From positions 1 through 40,744 of the forward strand of contig NZ_BGJX01000030.1 of assembly GCF_009811655.1 (NCBI RefSeq): a stretch of 40,744 nucleotides of DNA, written 5' to 3'. This document shows positions 24,514-33,308 of the stretch, piece by piece (positions within the stretch are counted from its first letter, which is position 1; every line of letters starts with the position of its first letter). The notes under the pieces are model-generated. The model was not told where the DNA came from and made no database searches. It worked only from the letters and a program-made list of their open reading frames with translations. A program made the position numbers and the translations under genes. Source of the stretch: Methylosinus sp. Ce-a6. Lineage in GTDB: Bacteria; Pseudomonadota; Alphaproteobacteria; Rhizobiales; Beijerinckiaceae.

Positions 24514-27500
24514 TCATACTCGGCCTCGACCGAGAAAGCGCGCCGTTTCATCCTGTACGAGCGGAGACGGATCGAACCGAACATGTTCCGGCTCCAGCCT
24601 GGGGAGTTGCTCTTCCGGGGGTTCTGTCGGCGCCGGGCGTGACATTCCGCCAGGGACAAATCCCCAGAGGCTCTGCCTCCATTCCGCCAATCGAAGAGTG
24701 GCCCGGTCCAGATAGAGATAAATTATCGGCGTCGTATAGAGCGTCAGGAACTGCGACACGAGGAGACCGCCGATGATGGCGATCCCCAGAGGACGACGCA
24801 ACTCGGAGCCCGCGCCGTAACCAATGGCGAGCGGCAGCCCGCCGAAAATCGCCGCCATGGTCGTCATCATGATCGGCCGAAAGCGAAGCAGACAAGCCTG
24901 ATGGATCGCCTCGAGAGGCGTCTTTCCGTGATGGCGCTCTGCTTCGAGCGCGAAATCGATCATCATGATCGCGTTCTTCTTCACGATGCCGATCAAGAGT
25001 ATGATGCCGATGAGCGCGATGATGCTGAGATCGTAATGGAAAAGCATCAGCATGATCAGCGCTCCGACGCCGGCTGATGGAAGCGCCGACAGAATCGTGA
25101 TCGGATGAATGTAGCTTTCATAGAGCATGCCGAGGACGATATACACGACGAGAACTGCAGCGAGGACTAGACGCGGAGTCGAGGCGAGAGACGCCTGGAA
25201 TGCTCCCGCCGTCCCCTGGAACGAGCCCTCGATCGTCGGAGGCCAGCGAAGGCGCTCCTGCATCTCCCGAATCTTCTCCACGGCAGTGCCGAGCGCCGCG
25301 CCGGGACGGAGGTTGAAGGAAATGGTGACCGCGGGGAACTGCCCTTGATGATTGACCGTGAGCGGCTCGACTTTGCTCACGTAGCGGGCGACCGCGCTGA
25401 GCGGGACCTGCGCGCCGTTCGTTCCGGAAATATAGATGTGCTGGAGCGCAGTCGCGTCCTCGCGGAACTGAGACTGCACCTCGAGAATAAGGCGGTACTG
25501 ATTGGTCGAACTGTAGATCGTCGCGATCTGGCGCTGTCCGAAGGCGTCGTAGAGGGTCTGGTCGACGAGCCCGAGCGAGACTCCGAGCCTCGAAGCTGCA
25601 TCGCGGTCGACCTCGATCGCGACCTGAGCGCCGGCGATCTGTTGATCAGACGTGACGCCTTGCAACTCGGGAAGCTTCTGCATCTCGGCGAGAATCTGCG
25701 GCGCCCAGGCGTTGAGCTCCCCCGCATCTGTGCCGGTCAGCGTGTACTGGTAGAGCGTCTTGCTGAGTCGGCCGCCGATGGTGATGTCCTGAGCCGCCTG
25801 CATATAGAAAATCGCCCCGAGGATCCGGGCGACCTTGGGTCGAAGGCGCTGGACGACCTCCTGCGCCGAAACGTCCCGCACACCGAATGGCTCGAGCTGG
25901 AAAACGAGACGGGCGGTATTTTGACTCGCGTTGTTGGCTGTGGCCCCCACGAAGCCCGCGACGCCCGAAACCGCGGGGTCGGCGAGAATGATCTTCGCCA
26001 CCTCCTGCTCGAGTTCCGCCATCGCCGTGAAAGAGATGTCCTGCCGCGCCTCGAGCTGGCCGAAGACGAATCCGGTGTCCTGCTCGGGGAAGAGGCCCTT
26101 CGGGATCGTCATGTAGAGGTAGCCGGTGACGGCGATCAGCGCGATCGTCGAGAGCAGCATCGACAGCTGATGGCGAAAGGCCCATTGAAGGCCGCGTTCG
26201 TAGCCTCGCAACATCCAGTCGAAGAATGCCTCCATCACCCCGTAAGCCGCGCCGCGCTGGTGGGCGCGCTCCTTCTCGAGGAAGAGTGAGCACATCACCG
26301 GCGTCAAGGTGAGGGAGATGAAAGCGGAGACGAGCACGGCGACGGTCACGGTGACGGCGAACTCGCGAAAGAGCCGGCCGACGACGCCGCCCATGAACAG
26401 CAGCGGAATGAAGACAGCGATCAGCGAAACGGTAATCGAGACGATCGTAAAGCCGATCTGGCCCGAGCCCTCGAGCGCGGCCTCGATGGGGCTCTTACCC
26501 GCCTCGATGTGGCGCACGACGTTCTCGATCATGACGATGGCGTCGTCGACCACGAAGCCGACCGCGATGGTGAGCGCCATGAGCGACAGATTGTCCAGGC
26601 TGTAGCCGAGGACATACATGACGCCGAATGTCCCGAAGAGCGAGAGCGGCGCCACGACGCTCGGGATGACTGTCGCCCGGGCGTTGCGCAGAAAGGCGAA
26701 AATCACCAGCACCACGAGGACGATGGTAAGCGCGAGAGTCAGCTGGATGTCGTCCACCGAGGCGCGGATCGTCTCGGACCGGTCGGTGAGCAGATCTATC
26801 TCGACGGTGGGCGGAAGCGATGCGCGCAGCTTCGGCATCATCGCCTTGATCGTATCGACAATCTCGATCGCGTTGGATCCGGGCTGGCGCTGAACGAGCA
26901 ACACCTCGGCGCGCTTGTCGTTGAACCAGGCGCCGATTCTTTCCGTTTCGGTCGAATCGACTGCGTCGCCGATGTCTTTGAGCATCACCGGCGCGCCGTT
27001 TCGATAGGCGACGATCACGTCGCGGAACCCTGCGGCGCTGAAGAGCTGGTCGTTCGTGTCGAGCGTCGCCGAAAGCCGCGGCCCTTCGAGCGCGCCCTTC
27101 GCTTGATTGAGCGTCGCGGCGGCCAGTGCGCCGCGCACCTCCTCGAGGCCGACGCCGCGCGAGGCAAGGGCGAGCGGATTCACCTGAGCGCGCACGGCGA
27201 ATTTCTGTTGTCCGGCGATCGTGACCTGCGAGACGCCGGGCACGGTCGAGATTTTCTGAGCGACGAGCAGATTGGCGTAGTCGTCGACGCGATGAATGGG
27301 CATGGCGTCGGAATGGACGGCGTACACGAGGACCGGACGATCGGTGGGATTGGTCTTCTTGTAGGTCGGCGGATTGGGCAGGTCCTTCGGCAGAAGCCCG
27401 CTCGCCGCATTGATCGCCGTCTGCACGTCGCTTGCCGCGGCGTCGATGCTCCGATCGAGATCGAATTGCAACGTGATGGTCGAAATTCCCAGTCCGCTCG

Positions 27501-27747
27501 TCGAGGTCATTTGCGAGAGGCCGGGAATCGAGGCGAACTGCTGCTCGAGCGGCGCCGCCACGGACGAGGCCATGGTGTCGGGACTGGCGCCGGGAAGCTG
27601 CGCCGCGACGGTGATCGTCGGGATGTCGATGTTGGGCAGCGCCGCCACGGGAAGCAGGCGGTAGCTCGCGGCGCCGAAGATGAGCATGCCGAGCATCAGG
27701 AGGGACGTGGCGATCGGCCGACGGATGAAAATTTCCGAGATGTTCAC
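24514..27747 (-). CDS. RND efflux pump permease (HAE1/MdtB-like)
   Basis: This proton-driven inner-membrane exporter works as a trimer with a membrane-fusion protein and an outer-membrane channel. The start MNISEIFIRRPIATSLLMLG is diagnostic. The transmembrane-4 proton relay is present as AVGFVVDDAIVMIEN near residue 400. Other family marks are the periplasmic SPDTMASSVAAPLEQQFASIPG and the TM11-12 segment IGIVKKNAIMMIDFALEAE. At 1077 aa it is slightly long, with a Pro/Glu-rich C-terminal tail of about 45 residues. It is the last gene of the sulfur-carrier operon, 33 bases after its adaptor gene, so it may export the pathway product. No TolC-type gene lies in this operon; the one at 3177 or a host protein may serve. 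Confidence 0.93.
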   Translation of the reverse strand: MNISEIFIRRPIATSLLMLGMLIFGAASYRLLPVAALPNIDIPTITVAAQLPGASPDTMASSVAAPLEQQFASIPGLSQMTSTSGLGISTITLQFDLDRSIDAAASDVQTAINAASGLLPKDLPNPPTYKKTNPTDRPVLVYAVHSDAMPIHRVDDYANLLVAQKISTVPGVSQVTIAGQQKFAVRAQVNPLALASRGVGLEEVRGALAAATLNQAKGALEGPRLSATLDTNDQLFSAAGFRDVIVAYRNGAPVMLKDIGDAVDSTETERIGAWFNDKRAEVLLVQRQPGSNAIEIVDTIKAMMPKLRASLPPTVEIDLLTDRSETIRASVDDIQLTLALTIVLVVLVIFAFLRNARATVIPSVVAPLSLFGTFGVMYVLGYSLDNLSLMALTIAVGFVVDDAIVMIENVVRHIEAGKSPIEAALEGSGQIGFTIVSITVSLIAVFIPLLFMGGVVGRLFREFAVTVTVAVLVSAFISLTLTPVMCSLFLEKERAHQRGAAYGVMEAFFDWMLRGYERGLQWAFRHQLSMLLSTIALIAVTGYLYMTIPKGLFPEQDTGFVFGQLEARQDISFTAMAELEQEVAKIILADPAVSGVAGFVGATANNASQNTARLVFQLEPFGVRDVSAQEVVQRLRPKVARILGAIFYMQAAQDITIGGRLSKTLYQYTLTGTDAGELNAWAPQILAEMQKLPELQGVTSDQQIAGAQVAIEVDRDAASRLGVSLGLVDQTLYDAFGQRQIATIYSSTNQYRLILEVQSQFREDATALQHIYISGTNGAQVPLSAVARYVSKVEPLTVNHQGQFPAVTISFNLRPGAALGTAVEKIREMQERLRWPPTIEGSFQGTAGAFQASLASTPRLVLAAVLVVYIVLGMLYESYIHPITILSALPSAGVGALIMLMLFHYDLSIIALIGIILLIGIVKKNAIMMIDFALEAERHHGKTPLEAIHQACLLRFRPIMMTTMAAIFGGLPLAIGYGAGSELRRPLGIAIIGGLLVSQFLTLYTTPIIYLYLDRATLRLAEWRQSLWGFVPGGMSRPAPTEPPEEQLPRLEPEHVRFDPSPLVQDETARFLGRGRV

Positions 27748-27780
27748 GACGGCGTTTCCCTTCGTCTGCCGCAGCAGCCC

Positions 27781-28914
27781 TCAGCCGAGCGGAGCCCGAG
27801 ACGATTCGACCCTGATCCTCGAGCCGTTCGTGAGGCGGTACTGCCCCTGCGTCACGACCTGCTGGCCCGCCGAAAGACCCTTCTCGATGAGAGCGATCCC
27901 TTCCTGTGTTTCCGTCAATTGCACCGGCCGCCGCTCTACCGTCCCATCGGGCTGGATAACGTAGACATAGGGTCCGTTCGGCCCCTGCATGACGGCCTCG
28001 GCCGGGACGGTGACAATGTTCTTCCGCGTCTCGAGAACGACCCGGACGCTGACGAACTCGCCCGGCCACAGCCGCTCGTCGGCGTTCTCGAAAACCGCCT
28101 TGAGATGGACGGTTCCCGACGCCGTGTCGATCCGATTGTCGATGAGGCTGAGCTTTCCTTCGGACAGGAATTGCCGGTTGTCGCTCGTATAAGTGAGAAC
28201 GGCGAGCGGCGACGCCTCCTGATTGCGCCGCAGTGCGCCGAGCCAGTCCTGTGGCGCGGTAAAGCTGACATAAATCGGCTTGACCTGGGTTATCGTGACG
28301 AGCGGCGTTCCCTGGCTCGCCTGCACGAGATTGCCCCGGTCCATGAGCCTTGCGCCGGCGCGGCCGGCGATCGGCGAGCAGATGTCGGCATAGATGAGAT
28401 TGAGCGTCGCCTGCTCGATCTGCGCTTCGTCGGACCTGATCGCGCTTTCGAGCTGCTCGACCGTCGCCTTCTGGTTGTCGTAGCTCTGGCGACTCTGGAA
28501 CGCCTTGTCGACCAGCTTGGCGTAGCGCTCGAGATCGCGTCGCGCCGCGCGCAAGAGGATGAAATCCCTCTGTTTCGCCGCCTCGAGTTGAGCGAGAGCG
28601 GCGTGAGAGGGGCGCGGATCGATTTCAAAGAGCAGTTGGCCGGCTTCGACCTCTTGGCCTTCTTCGAACGAGACCCGAGTGATATGGCCGTCGACCCGGC
28701 TTTTCACGACCACCGTGTTGTAAGCCTGGACCGTGCCGATCCCACGCACATAGGCCGGGACCTCGCGGACGGCGGCGATCCCCGCCATCACCGGAATGGC
28801 CGGCGTGGGCGCGGCGCCGGCGCGCGCCGCCCCGTTTTCCTTCGTTGCGAGCCAACCGGCGGCGGCCAGGGCGGCGACGCCCGCCGTCACGCCGAGATAC
28901 GCCTTCCTTCTCAT
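27781..28914 (-). CDS. RND efflux periplasmic adaptor (MdtA-like membrane fusion protein)
   Basis: This periplasmic adaptor partners the RND pump encoded next. A short N-terminal membrane anchor (about 5-20) is followed by lipoyl half-motif VVVKSRVDGHITRVSFEEGQ, a hairpin coiled-coil of moderate length (about 95-165), the second lipoyl half (CSPIAGRAGARLMDRGNLVQ), a beta-barrel (YVSFTAPQDWLGALR) and a C-terminal membrane-proximal domain (VPAEAVMQGPNGPYVYVIQP). The ATG at 28914 is chosen because AGGAGA precedes it by about 9 bases; the frame is open further upstream. It lies 44 bases after the AMP-ligase stop, so it belongs to the same transcript. Confidence 0.92.
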   Translation of the reverse strand: MRRKAYLGVTAGVAALAAAGWLATKENGAARAGAAPTPAIPVMAGIAAVREVPAYVRGIGTVQAYNTVVVKSRVDGHITRVSFEEGQEVEAGQLLFEIDPRPSHAALAQLEAAKQRDFILLRAARRDLERYAKLVDKAFQSRQSYDNQKATVEQLESAIRSDEAQIEQATLNLIYADICSPIAGRAGARLMDRGNLVQASQGTPLVTITQVKPIYVSFTAPQDWLGALRRNQEASPLAVLTYTSDNRQFLSEGKLSLIDNRIDTASGTVHLKAVFENADERLWPGEFVSVRVVLETRKNIVTVPAEAVMQGPNGPYVYVIQPDGTVERRPVQLTETQEGIALIEKGLSAGQQVVTQGQYRLTNGSRIRVESSRAPLG

Positions 28915-28958
28915 TCGCGAAATCTCCTGATATACGGCGCCCGCCGCGGCCCGAGAGA

Positions 28959-30638
28959 TCATCGGGAGATCGTCGCAGCGGCCGCGCCATCGCCAGAAAG
29001 GCGGGCGCCGCGTTCGAGAATGGCGATGTCGCCCGCGAGCTTCTTCTTATCGACCTTGCCGGCCGGGCTGAGCGGCAACTGCCGGTAGAAGCGGACGTAA
29101 TCCGGCAGTTTATTGGCTTCGAGGCCTCGAATGCGCAGATAGTCGGCGAGTTCGGCGAGCGAGAGCTTTTCGGCCGCTTCGGCCATTGTCAGGCAAAGGC
29201 ACACCGACTGGCCCAAATCGGGGTCCGGGACCGCGACGCAGGCGGCGCTGACCACGTCGGGGTGGGAGCTGGCGATGCTTTCGATCTGGACCGGACTGAT
29301 GTTCACTCCACCGCGAATGATGATCTCTTTCTTGCGCCCCGACAGCACCAAATAGCCGTCCGCGTCGATGAAGCCGAGGTCTCCGGTGTGGACCCATCCG
29401 GCGCAGTCGCGGTACTTGGCGTCGAGCTCCGGGGCGTTGACATATTGCATCGGGCTCATCGGCCCTCTCGCGATAATTTCGCCGGCGAGGCCACGAGGCA
29501 GTTCCTCGCCGAGTTCGTCGGTGATCTTGAGGGCGCAGACGCTTGGATTCGGTCTGCCGACGCAGCGGAACACGGCGTCCGGATCGTCGGCGAGCGCGCT
29601 ATGACAGTTCACGCCGTCAGCTGAGCCGTAGAGATTGATGAATTTGCAGCCGAATGCGTCGATGCAGCGGCGGATCGTCGCTTCGTCGATAACGGAACCT
29701 CCGCACACGATGCCCATCAGGCTCGATTTGTCGATCCGCTTCAGCAGCGGATCGGCGGCCATGCGCTGGAGCATGGTCGGCACGCCGAAGATGAAGGTCG
29801 GCTTGAGCGTCTCGATGGCTTCGATCGCCGCCGCCGTCTCGAACTTCGGCAGGACGACGACTGTTCCGCCGATCCAGGACAAGACTCCGAACGTCGCGGT
29901 CGAGCCGAAGGCCGATCCGAGCGGCACGAGGTAGAGGCCGCTGAACGCGGCCGCATCGGGGTGCAACTCTTGAAGGAAGCGGCCGCGCCCGCCGACGAGC
30001 GCGTTGTGAGAATAGGCGATCAGCTTGGGTTCGGATTCGGTGCCCGATGACACGAGCAGGCGAACCGGATCGTCGGGATTGGGCGCCGGGAGTTCGTCGA
30101 GCGGAATCGGATCGGACTGCATCATCCCGTCGAAATCGATCCAGCCCGGCTTTCCTGGCCCGTCCACGATCAGAAGGCGCAGCGAGAGCGCCGTGGGCCG
30201 CAACGACTCGATCATCTCGCAGATGTCGATCCCGGCGAACTCGCGGGTCACGACGACGGCGCGGGCGTCGCATCGCTTCAGCAGAGATTCCATATCGAGG
30301 CGGCCGCGGCCAGGCGGGAAAGGCGCCACAATGGCGCCGAGTGCCGCGGCGGCGAGGTCGATCGTGCAACAGCGCCAGCTGTTCGGGATCTGGTAGGCGA
30401 CGACGTCTCCCGCGACGATGCCGCGCGCGCGCAAACCCGCCGCGAGGCGCAGGGCGCGATCGAGCAGAGCGCCATAGGACGTCGATTCGCCAGGAGAGGA
30501 GACAGCGACTTTCTCTGGGTTTTGCCGGGCGTGCTTGCAAAAGAGTTCAAAAACCGACTGGTTGGGATAGAGCCCGGCTTCTTTCCATTCCCGGCGAACG
30601 GCCGCGGGGACGAGATCGACGATGCCAGAAGCATTCAT
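28959..30638 (-). CDS. Acyl-CoA synthetase / AMP-dependent acid ligase
   Basis: This enzyme activates a carboxylic acid as the acyl-adenylate, then normally as a CoA thioester. Motif A3 is LLVSSGTESEPKLIAYSH near 190 (Glu replaces the usual Gly in SGTTG). Further motifs are NLYGSADG near 328, GWVHTGDLGFIDADGYLVLSGRKKEIIIRGG near 415-445, and the catalytic-lysine segment LSPAGKVDKKKL near 530. The length of 559 aa is typical. The ATG at 30638 follows GGAGG and overlaps the stop of the CoA-transferase gene (ATGA). In this operon it could prepare the acid whose carboxylate receives sulfur from the thiocarboxylated carrier. The substrate cannot be predicted here. Confidence 0.9.
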   Translation of the reverse strand: MNASGIVDLVPAAVRREWKEAGLYPNQSVFELFCKHARQNPEKVAVSSPGESTSYGALLDRALRLAAGLRARGIVAGDVVAYQIPNSWRCCTIDLAAAALGAIVAPFPPGRGRLDMESLLKRCDARAVVVTREFAGIDICEMIESLRPTALSLRLLIVDGPGKPGWIDFDGMMQSDPIPLDELPAPNPDDPVRLLVSSGTESEPKLIAYSHNALVGGRGRFLQELHPDAAAFSGLYLVPLGSAFGSTATFGVLSWIGGTVVVLPKFETAAAIEAIETLKPTFIFGVPTMLQRMAADPLLKRIDKSSLMGIVCGGSVIDEATIRRCIDAFGCKFINLYGSADGVNCHSALADDPDAVFRCVGRPNPSVCALKITDELGEELPRGLAGEIIARGPMSPMQYVNAPELDAKYRDCAGWVHTGDLGFIDADGYLVLSGRKKEIIIRGGVNISPVQIESIASSHPDVVSAACVAVPDPDLGQSVCLCLTMAEAAEKLSLAELADYLRIRGLEANKLPDYVRFYRQLPLSPAGKVDKKKLAGDIAILERGARLSGDGAAAATISR

Positions 30639-32524
30639 TGAAACCTCCACGGAGAATTGACTTGGGTATAGGAGCGGCGGCCGAGACAGCGGCTGAAGCG
30701 CTCGTCCTCGTGCAGCGCGCAGAGATCTTCGACCACGACGGCCGCTGGCGCGCCGTGTTTCGTGAGAAACCTCATCCAGTCGTCGGCGCTTTTCGATGAC
30801 AGCGCGGCTGGCAAACAGTCTTCGACTTCGGATGCATCTGCTGCGGCGTCGAGCCCGAGCGCCTCGGCGAGCCGCGCGACCTTTTCGGCGCCGACGCAGT
30901 CGATGGCGATCCGGCCCTCGCGCGTGGCATAGACGCCGCTGATCGCGGCGTCCGCGCCCTGCGACAAAAGTTGCTCGGCGTCGCCTCGGCGCAGCGCCGA
31001 GCCGAGATCGTCTGCGCACAGAAGCGTCGCCGCGCCGAGCAGCGAAGTATCCACTCGCACGCCGCCGCCTCGCAGACGGCGCGCGAGGAGCGCAGCAGTG
31101 ATCCCTTGGGCCGTCACGGCGCCCCCGAGGACGTCGAGGGCTGTGAAGAGCGAGCCTCCGTAAACGCCCGACGATTTGGCGATCCTGTCCGCGACGCCCG
31201 AATAGGCCTGAACCATGAAATCGGTGCCGGGCGCGTCGATCTGAGCCGAAGGCCCCCAGCCGCCCGCATAGGCGTAAATCAGCGACCGATTGGCGCGCGC
31301 GAGATCGATGTCGTCGAGATCGAGCTCCGCCGCTTTGCCGGGCGCCCAATTATGCAGAAAGACGTCCGCGTGGCGAACGAGTTCCTTGATCTCCGCTTGC
31401 CCTTGCGCGGATTTGATATCGATCTCCCGAACGGCCTTGAGTCGATTGAGCGCGTCATAACGAGCCGAGACCCCGTCGACGATCGGCGGCATGCCCCGCA
31501 GAGGGTCGCCGCCCGGCGGCTCGATGCGCAGGACATTCGCGCCGAGCAGTGCAAGAAGATGCCCTGCGAGAGGCCCTTGAATGCGTCGGCAGGACTCGAT
31601 GACATTGACGCCGCTGAGCGGCAGATCCCCGTTGCCGGTTAGGGGCGGGGCGCCGGAGCGATCGAGACCGGAACGAAAGGTCCATGGGCCTTCCCGCCAC
31701 ATCGGCTCGGCGTCTTCGTCGAGCGAACGTTCGTCGAGCGAACGAACCGGGCAAATGGATATGCCGGCGCGGGCGCAGCGAACGACGATTTCCGTGTAAG
31801 GCATGGCGGACAGCGTTCCCCGGAGGGCCGCGGGCAAGGGCGAGATCGCTTTCGCATAACGCAGGAGAAACCCGTTCCAGCCCTTTCCAGCGCTGTCCGC
31901 GTCGACGCCCGCTTCCGCCCAGAACGTGCGCCATGGGCCAGCGTCCAGCGTCTCGAGCTCGAAGATTACGCCATCGGCGGAAACGAAAGGGGGCCGTTCC
32001 GTCGCCGAACTGCCGCCCGGCAATAGCTTTTCCGGCTTTTCGGGCGTGCTCGCCGCGGCGATATATTGCCCGATGCCGAGCAGGCCCGCCTCGGCGAGCG
32101 AGAGGCGGGAGCGCGTAAACGGCGCCCCCCGCATTCGCCCGATCGCGGCGGCGAACGCGCCCTGCAGAGCGAGGACGGCGGCGAGCGTCGAAACGTAGTT
32201 CACTCCGAGCGGCTGCGCGCGCCCGCTCGCGCGGCCATGAACCGACATCAAGCCGCACGCCGCCTGGACGAGGTTTTCTGACGCCGCGCCTTCGCAAGGA
32301 TCCGGCCATCCGCCGACCTCGCAGGCAACCGGCCCACTCATAGGCGTCTCGATCGTGAAAGTAATCTGTGTCTTTGACGACGCCGGCTCCGCCGGAGCGT
32401 AACGCATCCCTAACGCCTCCGCCTGATAGAGGAGCGACGAAGCGACGGCGGCGAAAGCGGGCGCGGCGTCGTTCAGCGATCCGACGACGACGCAATCCTC
32501 GAGCGGGCGCAACATGCGCGTCAT
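30635..32524 (-). CDS. Two-domain family III (CaiB/BaiF) CoA-transferase-like protein
   Basis: Family III enzymes move CoA between acids. The C-terminal half is the clear part: LPLSGVNVIESCRRIQGPLA, GANVLRIEPPGGDPLRGMPP, DVFLHNWAPGKAAELDLDD, APGTDFMVQAYSGVADRI and GVRVDTSLLGAATLL. The N-terminal half (about 1-300) repeats the fold in weaker form (ENLVQAACGLMSVHGR, LSLAEAGLLGIGQYIA). At 629 aa it is about one and a half times a normal subunit, so it looks like a fused or internally duplicated protein in which one half may be inactive. The ATG at 32524 overlaps the carrier stop (TGATG). Its place between the sulfur carrier and the AMP-ligase implies action on the pathway acid. Confidence 0.85.
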   Translation of the reverse strand: MTRMLRPLEDCVVVGSLNDAAPAFAAVASSLLYQAEALGMRYAPAEPASSKTQITFTIETPMSGPVACEVGGWPDPCEGAASENLVQAACGLMSVHGRASGRAQPLGVNYVSTLAAVLALQGAFAAAIGRMRGAPFTRSRLSLAEAGLLGIGQYIAAASTPEKPEKLLPGGSSATERPPFVSADGVIFELETLDAGPWRTFWAEAGVDADSAGKGWNGFLLRYAKAISPLPAALRGTLSAMPYTEIVVRCARAGISICPVRSLDERSLDEDAEPMWREGPWTFRSGLDRSGAPPLTGNGDLPLSGVNVIESCRRIQGPLAGHLLALLGANVLRIEPPGGDPLRGMPPIVDGVSARYDALNRLKAVREIDIKSAQGQAEIKELVRHADVFLHNWAPGKAAELDLDDIDLARANRSLIYAYAGGWGPSAQIDAPGTDFMVQAYSGVADRIAKSSGVYGGSLFTALDVLGGAVTAQGITAALLARRLRGGGVRVDTSLLGAATLLCADDLGSALRRGDAEQLLSQGADAAISGVYATREGRIAIDCVGAEKVARLAEALGLDAAADASEVEDCLPAALSSKSADDWMRFLTKHGAPAAVVVEDLCALHEDERFSRCLGRRSYTQVNSPWRFQ

Positions 32525-32820
32525 CACGATTCGGACGGCGAGCGGCCGCGACCGCCTGCGACGGCCGGAAGAATTGTGATGTGATCTCCATCCTGCACGG
32601 CCGTCTTTAGGTCGCCCGCAAAGCGGATGTCGTTCTCGTTGACGAAGATGTTGACGAAACGATGCATCTTTCCGCCCGATATGAGGCGGTCTTTCACGCC
32701 GGGATAGCGCGCATCGATTTCGTCGATGACTTCGAGGACGTTCGCTCCTGTCGCTTCGATCCGCTTCTGATTGGCAGTGAGGGAACGCAGGATGGTTGGA
32801 ATGCTCACGACAATTGGCAT
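32524..32820 (-). CDS. MoaD/ThiS-like sulfur carrier protein with masked Gly-Gly
   Basis: This is a small ubiquitin-fold carrier of 98 aa that would hold sulfide as a C-terminal thiocarboxylate. The body (MPIVVSIPTILRSLTANQKR, NVLEVIDEIDARYPGVKDRL, FVNIFVNENDIRF, AVQDGDHITILPAVAGG) follows MoaD/CysO-type carriers. The Gly-Gly at about 89-90 is followed by eight more residues, RGRSPSES, so it must be trimmed before adenylation. The adjacent JAMM protease can supply that step, as QbsD does for QbsE in thioquinolobactin synthesis. The ATG at 32820 lies inside the end of the protease gene (16-base overlap), and the stop overlaps the next start. Both indicate coupled translation. Confidence 0.92.
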   Translation of the reverse strand: MPIVVSIPTILRSLTANQKRIEATGANVLEVIDEIDARYPGVKDRLISGGKMHRFVNIFVNENDIRFAGDLKTAVQDGDHITILPAVAGGRGRSPSES

Positions 32821-33281
32821 GCGGGGCTCCCTGTCTCCGGCGAATAGATGTGGGCGTCGCAATGCGCGGCGTAACGCTCGACCGATCGGAGCTTCTCTTC
32901 GGTGATCTCGCCGTCGATGATGCGAAAGCTACGGGTTTCCAGCTTTCGGGCCGGATCTGTTCCGATGATGACGTAATGCGTCCGCGGCTCGGCCGCGAAC
33001 AGCACATCATCGGAGCTCGGATAAGCGCGCGAGCCGGTGTGTGAATGGTAGATGACGATGGGCTCCTCGCCGTTTTCTTCCATTTCACTCCACACCCGAA
33101 ATTGCTCCTCGGCGTCCAGTTGGAAGAAGTCGGCGGAGTTCGCCGAGTTGCGCATCGGAATGAGACGCAGGGGCAAATCCGATCCTTCAGGTCCGGCGAT
33201 CACGCCGCAAGTTTCGATTGGGTGATCCTCTCGAGCCTGCGCGATTATCGCCTCGAGGAGTTGTGAGAGAATGATGAGCAT
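32805..33281 (-). CDS. JAMM/MPN-domain metalloprotease (Mec/QbsD-like)
   Basis: This is a zinc metalloprotease that removes residues after Gly-Gly on a sulfur carrier. The JAMM signature is complete: an upstream Glu in ETCGVIAG near 23, and HSHTGSRAYPSSDD near 88-101 matching HxH-x7-SxxD. The length of 158 aa fits the single-domain bacterial class. The ATG at 33281 follows GAGGCG. Bacterial relatives sit beside MoaD/ThiS-like carriers in cysteine (Mec/CysO), thioquinolobactin (QbsD/QbsE) and pyridine-dithiocarboxylate clusters. Here too the carrier gene overlaps its 3' end, and an E1-like gene lies 27 bases upstream. Confidence 0.92.
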   Translation of the reverse strand: MLIILSQLLEAIIAQAREDHPIETCGVIAGPEGSDLPLRLIPMRNSANSADFFQLDAEEQFRVWSEMEENGEEPIVIYHSHTGSRAYPSSDDVLFAAEPRTHYVIIGTDPARKLETRSFRIIDGEITEEKLRSVERYAAHCDAHIYSPETGSPACQLS

Positions 33282-33308
33282 CTTGCGCCTCGGGTGCAGT
33301 TGCAAACA

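Noticed and set aside
24514..28914. RND pump as a simple multidrug resistance locus unrelated to the pathway
   Set aside because: The adaptor gene starts 44 bases after the AMP-ligase stop on the same strand with no terminator between, so it is better read as part of the biosynthetic operon.
26509..29088. Plus-strand open frame of 859 codons opposite the RND pump and adaptor
   Set aside because: It has an Arg/His/Asp-rich shadow composition, while the minus strand encodes unmistakable efflux proteins.
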